From NCBI GenBank assembly GCA_036490335.1, contig DASXEB010000008.1, positions 57,352-121,351 of the forward strand: DNA of 64,000 nt. The letters are read 5' to 3'. This DNA comes from Palsa-1392 sp036490335. GTDB lineage: Bacteria > Verrucomicrobiota > Verrucomicrobiia > Chthoniobacterales > UBA10450. Both the position numbers and the translations under genes were made by a program. The notes below the pieces were generated by a model that was not told the DNA's origin, ran no database searches, and was given only the letters and a program-made list of their open reading frames with translations. Below, one piece after another: positions 59,785 to 64,000 of this stretch; the stretch's first letter is position 1; each line of letters opens with the position of its first letter.

Positions 59785-62295
59785 CTAAAGTAAGTCGAGC
59801 TGCGGCTTTTCGCTTTTCGTTAGGCTCAATGAGCGGCGCGATTTTTTCCTCGGCGCCTTCGCCGCAACCCCGTCGGGATTTTCGAGACGTGCCAGGATAT
59901 CCTTTGCCCGATCAAGAATCTCCCGAGGCAGGCCGGCGAGACGCGCGACCTGAATGCCGTAACTCTTGTCCGCGCCGCCAGGAACGATCTTGCGCAGAAA
60001 AATAATCTGCTCGTTCCATTCGCGGACGGCGACGTTGTAATTACAAACCCCTGCGCGTTCTTCGGCGAGCTTGGTCAACTCATGATAATGAGTCGCAAAG
60101 AGGGTGCGGGCTTTGATCTTGTCGTGCAGAAATTCAGCGATACTCCAGGCGATGGAAAGGCCATCGAACGTTGAAGTCCCGCGACCGATTTCGTCGAGGA
60201 TGACAAGGCTCCGCTCGGTGGCGTTATTAACTATGTTGGCAGTCTCATTCATCTCGACCATGAAGGTTGATTGACCGCGCGATAAGTCATCGCTCGCGCC
60301 GACACGGGTGAAAATCCGATCGACCAAACCGATCTCCGCCTCACTCGCAGGAACGAAGCTGCCGATCTGGGCCATAAGTGTGATTAGAGCTACCTGGCGA
60401 ATGTAAGTCGACTTACCGGCCATATTAGGTCCGGTGATGATCGCGAGCCGGATTTTTTCGCCGTCCAACTCAGTGTCGTTAGGCACGAACTTTTCTTCAG
60501 CCAGGTTCTGATCAAGCACAGGATGGCGCGCATCTTTCAGGCGGAGCTTGAGCGAGTTATTGAGCTGCGGTCGGCAGTAATTGTAAAGTCGCGCTGTCTC
60601 CGCCAGACCTGTCATGACATCGAGGAGCGCGATCGCGGCGGCACTTTGCTGGATCGGTTCAAGCGAGGCCAGTGTTTCCTCGCGTAACTCTTGATATAAC
60701 TCATACTCAAGATGCCTCGCACGCTCGTCGGCGCCGAGGATTTTCGATTCCATCTCCTTTAGCTCGGGAGTTATGAAGCGCTCGCCGCCGACGGTGGTCT
60801 GTTTGCGGATGTAGGTGTCGGGAACGCTGTCGAGATTAGACTTAGTCACTTCAATAAAGTAGCCAAAGACAGAGTTATAACGGACTTTCAGCGACTTAAT
60901 ACCGGTGTTCGCGATCTCACGCTCCTGTAACTCACTTACCCAGCTTTTGCCCTGGCGGGAGGCGGCGCGCAGCTCGTCGAGCCGTGAGTCATAGCCGTCG
61001 CGAAAAATTCCGCCTTCCTTCAAGGCGAGCGGAGGCGAATCTTGCAGGGCGCGCGCCAGGTTTGCCGTCAAATTCGGCATCTCGCAAAGCTGGTCGGAGA
61101 TTTTCTCGACTAATGATCTTTGCTCAGATTTGTGAGTTATTGTGTTCGCTCCAAAAGTCAGGCGATCGAGTAACTGTTTTAACTCGCGTTTAAGCGTTGG
61201 GATTTGTTCCAGTGATAACTGCAAGACGACAAGGTCGCGCGCATTTCCTGAAGCTTGACTTAGTCGACTGGTTGCGCGCTCCAGGTCGCGGACGCTCTTG
61301 AGAGCCTGGCGCAGGGCGGCGAGCAAATCGGATTCTTGGAGCAAGTCCGCGATGAGTTGCTGGCGGCTCTCCAACTCGGCGAGGTCGCGGATGGGTTGCA
61401 AGATCCACGAATGTAATTTGCGGCCACCCATCGGAGTTATGGTGCGATCGAGCGCGGCAAGAAGGCTGGTGTCGCGCGCGCCGCGGGCGGATACAAGCTC
61501 GAGATTAGTCTGGGTCGCAGCGTCGAGCACGACGTGGTTGGCGGATGATTCGCAACGCAGGCTGGTAAGGTGATCGATTCTTCTTCGCAGCTGATTTTTG
61601 AGATAATGAACGATCGCGCCAGCCGCGCCCACAGCTTCGGGTAGATTCTCGCAGCCGAATCCGTCGAGGGATTTGACCTTGAGGTGTTCGCAAAGAGTGA
61701 AACGCGCGCTTTCGGGCAAGAAGGCGTAGTGATCGTAGAGTAAGGAGTGTGGAATCTGAGGAAACCTATCCTGTTGCTGCTCGCTGATGAGTAACTCGGC
61801 CGGCGAAACGCGTGCGAGTTGGTCGTAGAGAGTGGTTAGGTTTTCCAACTGCATGAGACGAAACTCGCCGGTGGTGAGGTCGGCGTAGGCGAAGCCTAAC
61901 GATGACGCTTCTCCGAAAATCGCGCCGAGGTAATTGGCGCGTTTCGCTTCGAGAAGATCGAGATCGCTGACGGTGCCGGCGGTGATGATCTGGGTGATGT
62001 CGCGGGTGACGATTTTGCCGGGCTGGGGTTCGCTCGTTTGGTCGCAAATGGCGACGCGGCGGCCGGCTTTGATGAGTCTGGCGATGTAACTCTGAGCGGC
62101 ATGATAAGGCATGCCGCACATCGGGACTTCGTTGCGTTTTGTGAGGGCGAGGTTGAGCAGGCCGGAGGCGACTTTGGCGTCTTCGAAGAATAGTTCGTAG
62201 AAGTCGCCTAACCGGAATAGGAGCAAGGTATCGGCGGGCACGCTGGCGCGAAGCCGCCGATATTGCTGCATCATCGGTGTGAGTGCGTCGCGCAT
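59785..62295 (-). CDS. mutS: DNA mismatch repair protein MutS
   Basis: 836 residues, MutS1 type. The mismatch-binding Phe-x-Glu motif is in LFRLGDFYELFFEDAK near the start. The connector, lever and clamp domains follow, then the ATPase with AIITGPNMAGKSTYIRQ, FMVEMNETANI, LVILDEIGRGTSTFDG and ATHYHEL. It is the mismatch sensor of the repair system. In a DNA-uptake context it would also limit recombination with diverged DNA. Its coding sequence uses TTA codons and GAGTTA/TAACTC strings more than the rest of the window. Confidence 0.97.
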   Translation of the reverse strand: MRDALTPMMQQYRRLRASVPADTLLLFRLGDFYELFFEDAKVASGLLNLALTKRNEVPMCGMPYHAAQSYIARLIKAGRRVAICDQTSEPQPGKIVTRDITQIITAGTVSDLDLLEAKRANYLGAIFGEASSLGFAYADLTTGEFRLMQLENLTTLYDQLARVSPAELLISEQQQDRFPQIPHSLLYDHYAFLPESARFTLCEHLKVKSLDGFGCENLPEAVGAAGAIVHYLKNQLRRRIDHLTSLRCESSANHVVLDAATQTNLELVSARGARDTSLLAALDRTITPMGGRKLHSWILQPIRDLAELESRQQLIADLLQESDLLAALRQALKSVRDLERATSRLSQASGNARDLVVLQLSLEQIPTLKRELKQLLDRLTFGANTITHKSEQRSLVEKISDQLCEMPNLTANLARALQDSPPLALKEGGIFRDGYDSRLDELRAASRQGKSWVSELQEREIANTGIKSLKVRYNSVFGYFIEVTKSNLDSVPDTYIRKQTTVGGERFITPELKEMESKILGADERARHLEYELYQELREETLASLEPIQQSAAAIALLDVMTGLAETARLYNYCRPQLNNSLKLRLKDARHPVLDQNLAEEKFVPNDTELDGEKIRLAIITGPNMAGKSTYIRQVALITLMAQIGSFVPASEAEIGLVDRIFTRVGASDDLSRGQSTFMVEMNETANIVNNATERSLVILDEIGRGTSTFDGLSIAWSIAEFLHDKIKARTLFATHYHELTKLAEERAGVCNYNVAVREWNEQIIFLRKIVPGGADKSYGIQVARLAGLPREILDRAKDILARLENPDGVAAKAPRKKSRRSLSLTKSEKPQLDLL

Positions 62296-62385
62296 TCCGG
62301 AAGAATCCGATTAGGCGAGGCGAAATGCCAGCGTGTAATTTGGCGGCATCGCCTGACGTTTTCGTTTTCGATAGTTTAGTCGAGG

Positions 62386-62598
62386 ATGCGAAAAAGAGTG
62401 ACGCTCGATTCTTCGGCGATTGCCGCCGTGACTTACGACTCTGAGCGGTTCACGCTGGACGTGCAGTTTCGCGAAGGCGAGGCGTATCGTTACTTCGCGG
62501 TGCCGCAATTTGTTTTCGAGGCTTTGCTCGCGGCGGGATCGGCGGGAGCCTTTTGGAACAGGGTGAAGGATAACTATCGCCATAAACGGCTAGACTAA
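62386..62598 (+). CDS. KTSC-domain protein
   Basis: 70 residues: MRKRVTLDSSAIAAVTYDSE, then LDVQFREGEAYRYFAVPQFV and AGSAGAFWNRVKDNYRHKRL. The SSxI-x-VxYD start, the F-x-x-G-x-x-Y-x-Y-x-x-VP core and the closing FxNxxKxxY match the short KTSC domain, associated with lysyl-tRNA synthetase and nucleic-acid contexts. It is convergent with the rRNA operon terminator and divergent from mutS. Confidence 0.8.
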   Translation: MRKRVTLDSSAIAAVTYDSERFTLDVQFREGEAYRYFAVPQFVFEALLAAGSAGAFWNRVKDNYRHKRLD

Positions 62599-62614
62599 TG
62601 ATCCGGCAAGAAGG

Positions 62615-62652
62615 CAAAAGCCCCGCTGCTTGAGAAAGCAACGGGGCTTTTG
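62615..62652 (-). terminator. factor-independent terminator of the rRNA operon
   Basis: CAAAAGCCCCGCTGCTT (62615-62631), a 4-nt loop and AAGCAACGGGGCTTTTG (62636-62652) form a 17-bp stem with one mismatch. On the minus strand it ends in a T-rich arm directly after 5S rRNA. The stem is strong and symmetric, so it may also stop transcripts from the KTSC gene. Confidence 0.9.
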
Positions 62653-62653
62653 T

Positions 62654-62768
62654 TCTGGCGACGTCCTACTCTCGCACAACCTTTCGTCGCACTACCATCG
62701 GGGCTGCAGCGTTTCACTTCCGTGTTCGGAATGGGAACGGGTGGTGCCACTGCGCTACAATCACCAGA
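62654..62768 (-). rRNA. rrf: 5S ribosomal RNA
   Basis: About 115 nt on the minus strand, from TCTGGTGATTGTAGCGCAGT to GTAGGACGTCGCCAGA. The ends TCTGGTGA and TCGCCAGA pair as helix I. The internal CCCGTTCCCATTCCGAACAC is the classic 5S loop B/C region. It follows 23S as expected. Ends are placed by the terminal helix, give or take two bases. Confidence 0.96.
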
Positions 62769-62999
62769 GGTCCGAGCCGGACTGGCCTTTTGCTGCTTTT
62801 GGCAGCGACGCTAGCGCGAGGCGGCGTCTCTGATGATTTCGTCTTAACTAATTTAACTAAAGAACCATCGCTGATTCTCTGAAATCTACATACAGGAAGT
62901 TACTCCAACAGTTTAGGCTTCGTTTTGTTTAATTTGTCATTCCCCTCAATTTGCCGCCGCGTCGATTTTAAGGCCGACGCGACGGGTTAATTGAAAAGT
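62769..62999. other. 23S-5S intergenic spacer
   Basis: About 230 nt without tRNA genes. A stem CGCGTCG (62958-62964) / CGACGCG (62975-62981) close to the 23S 3' end may be part of a processing helix. Nothing else is evident. Confidence 0.7.

Positions 63000-64000
<1,001 letters not shown>

Overview
The window is GC-rich, gene-dense bacterial chromosome. The best fit is Verrucomicrobiota, possibly a soil Spartobacteria/Chthoniobacterales relative. This rests on the combination of futalosine-pathway menaquinone genes, a Cys-type sulfatase beside a formylglycine-generating enzyme, an Anbu peptidase, a DUF2934 protein and Ala/Lys-rich tails on ribosomal proteins. The taxon is an inference; no 16S gene is in the window. 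No stretch longer than about 300 bases lacks a gene.

Layout. 1-3.9 kb (minus): mqnE-mqnA-recJ-recG, with recG running off the left edge. 4.1-8.6 kb: a secretin, an Anbu peptidase overlapping a small membrane protein, a DUF2934 protein, a lone receiver-domain protein and a 76-residue protein. 8.6-26.7 kb (minus): one long str/S10/spc/alpha-type cluster, in transcription order rpsL-rpsG-fusA-rpsJ-rplCDWB-rpsS-[secreted coiled-coil gene]-rplV-rpsC-rplP-rpmC-rpsQ-rplNXE-rpsH-rplFR-rpsE-rplO-secY-adk-map-infA-rpmJ-rpsMKD. At their usual places tuf, rpsN, rpmD, rpoA and rplQ are missing. A promoter and an attenuator-like hairpin precede rpsL. 26.9-29.2 kb: a pilin-like protein and a histidine kinase/response regulator pair. 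29.2-39.4 kb: tgt, a thioredoxin-fold protein, a Ser/Thr kinase, a RluD-like synthase, a membrane glycosyltransferase, a glycosidase-glycosyltransferase fusion and hemL. 39.5 kb: tRNA-Cys with a clear promoter. 39.7-43.3 kb: formylglycine-generating enzyme and sulfatase, divergent. 43.5-48.5 kb (plus): an acidic protein, egtB, egtD and a two-gene betaine-type ABC transporter, tightly coupled. 48.5-56.7 kb (minus): an unknown protein, an MhqO-like dioxygenase, an ABC-2 exporter whose permease is fused to an amidohydrolase, and lnt. 56.7-62.3 kb (minus): ftsY, a methyltransferase, a TPR protein and mutS. 62.4-64 kb: a KTSC protein, then the 3' end of an rRNA operon on the minus strand (23S partial, 5S, terminator).

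The most unusual signal is not a gene. A 9-mer, TCGTTAGGC (complement GCCTAACGA), occurs about 108 times by eye count; about 0.5 would be expected by chance. It lies on both strands, inside and between genes. It supplies the stop codon of at least eleven genes, and in two places one copy terminates two convergent genes. It forms inverted-repeat hairpins at 3' ends and has expanded inside egtB into a repeated peptide. Its only 5 kb gap covers the sulfatase region. It resembles DNA-uptake-sequence or HIP1-type dispersed motifs, but I know of no description of this one.
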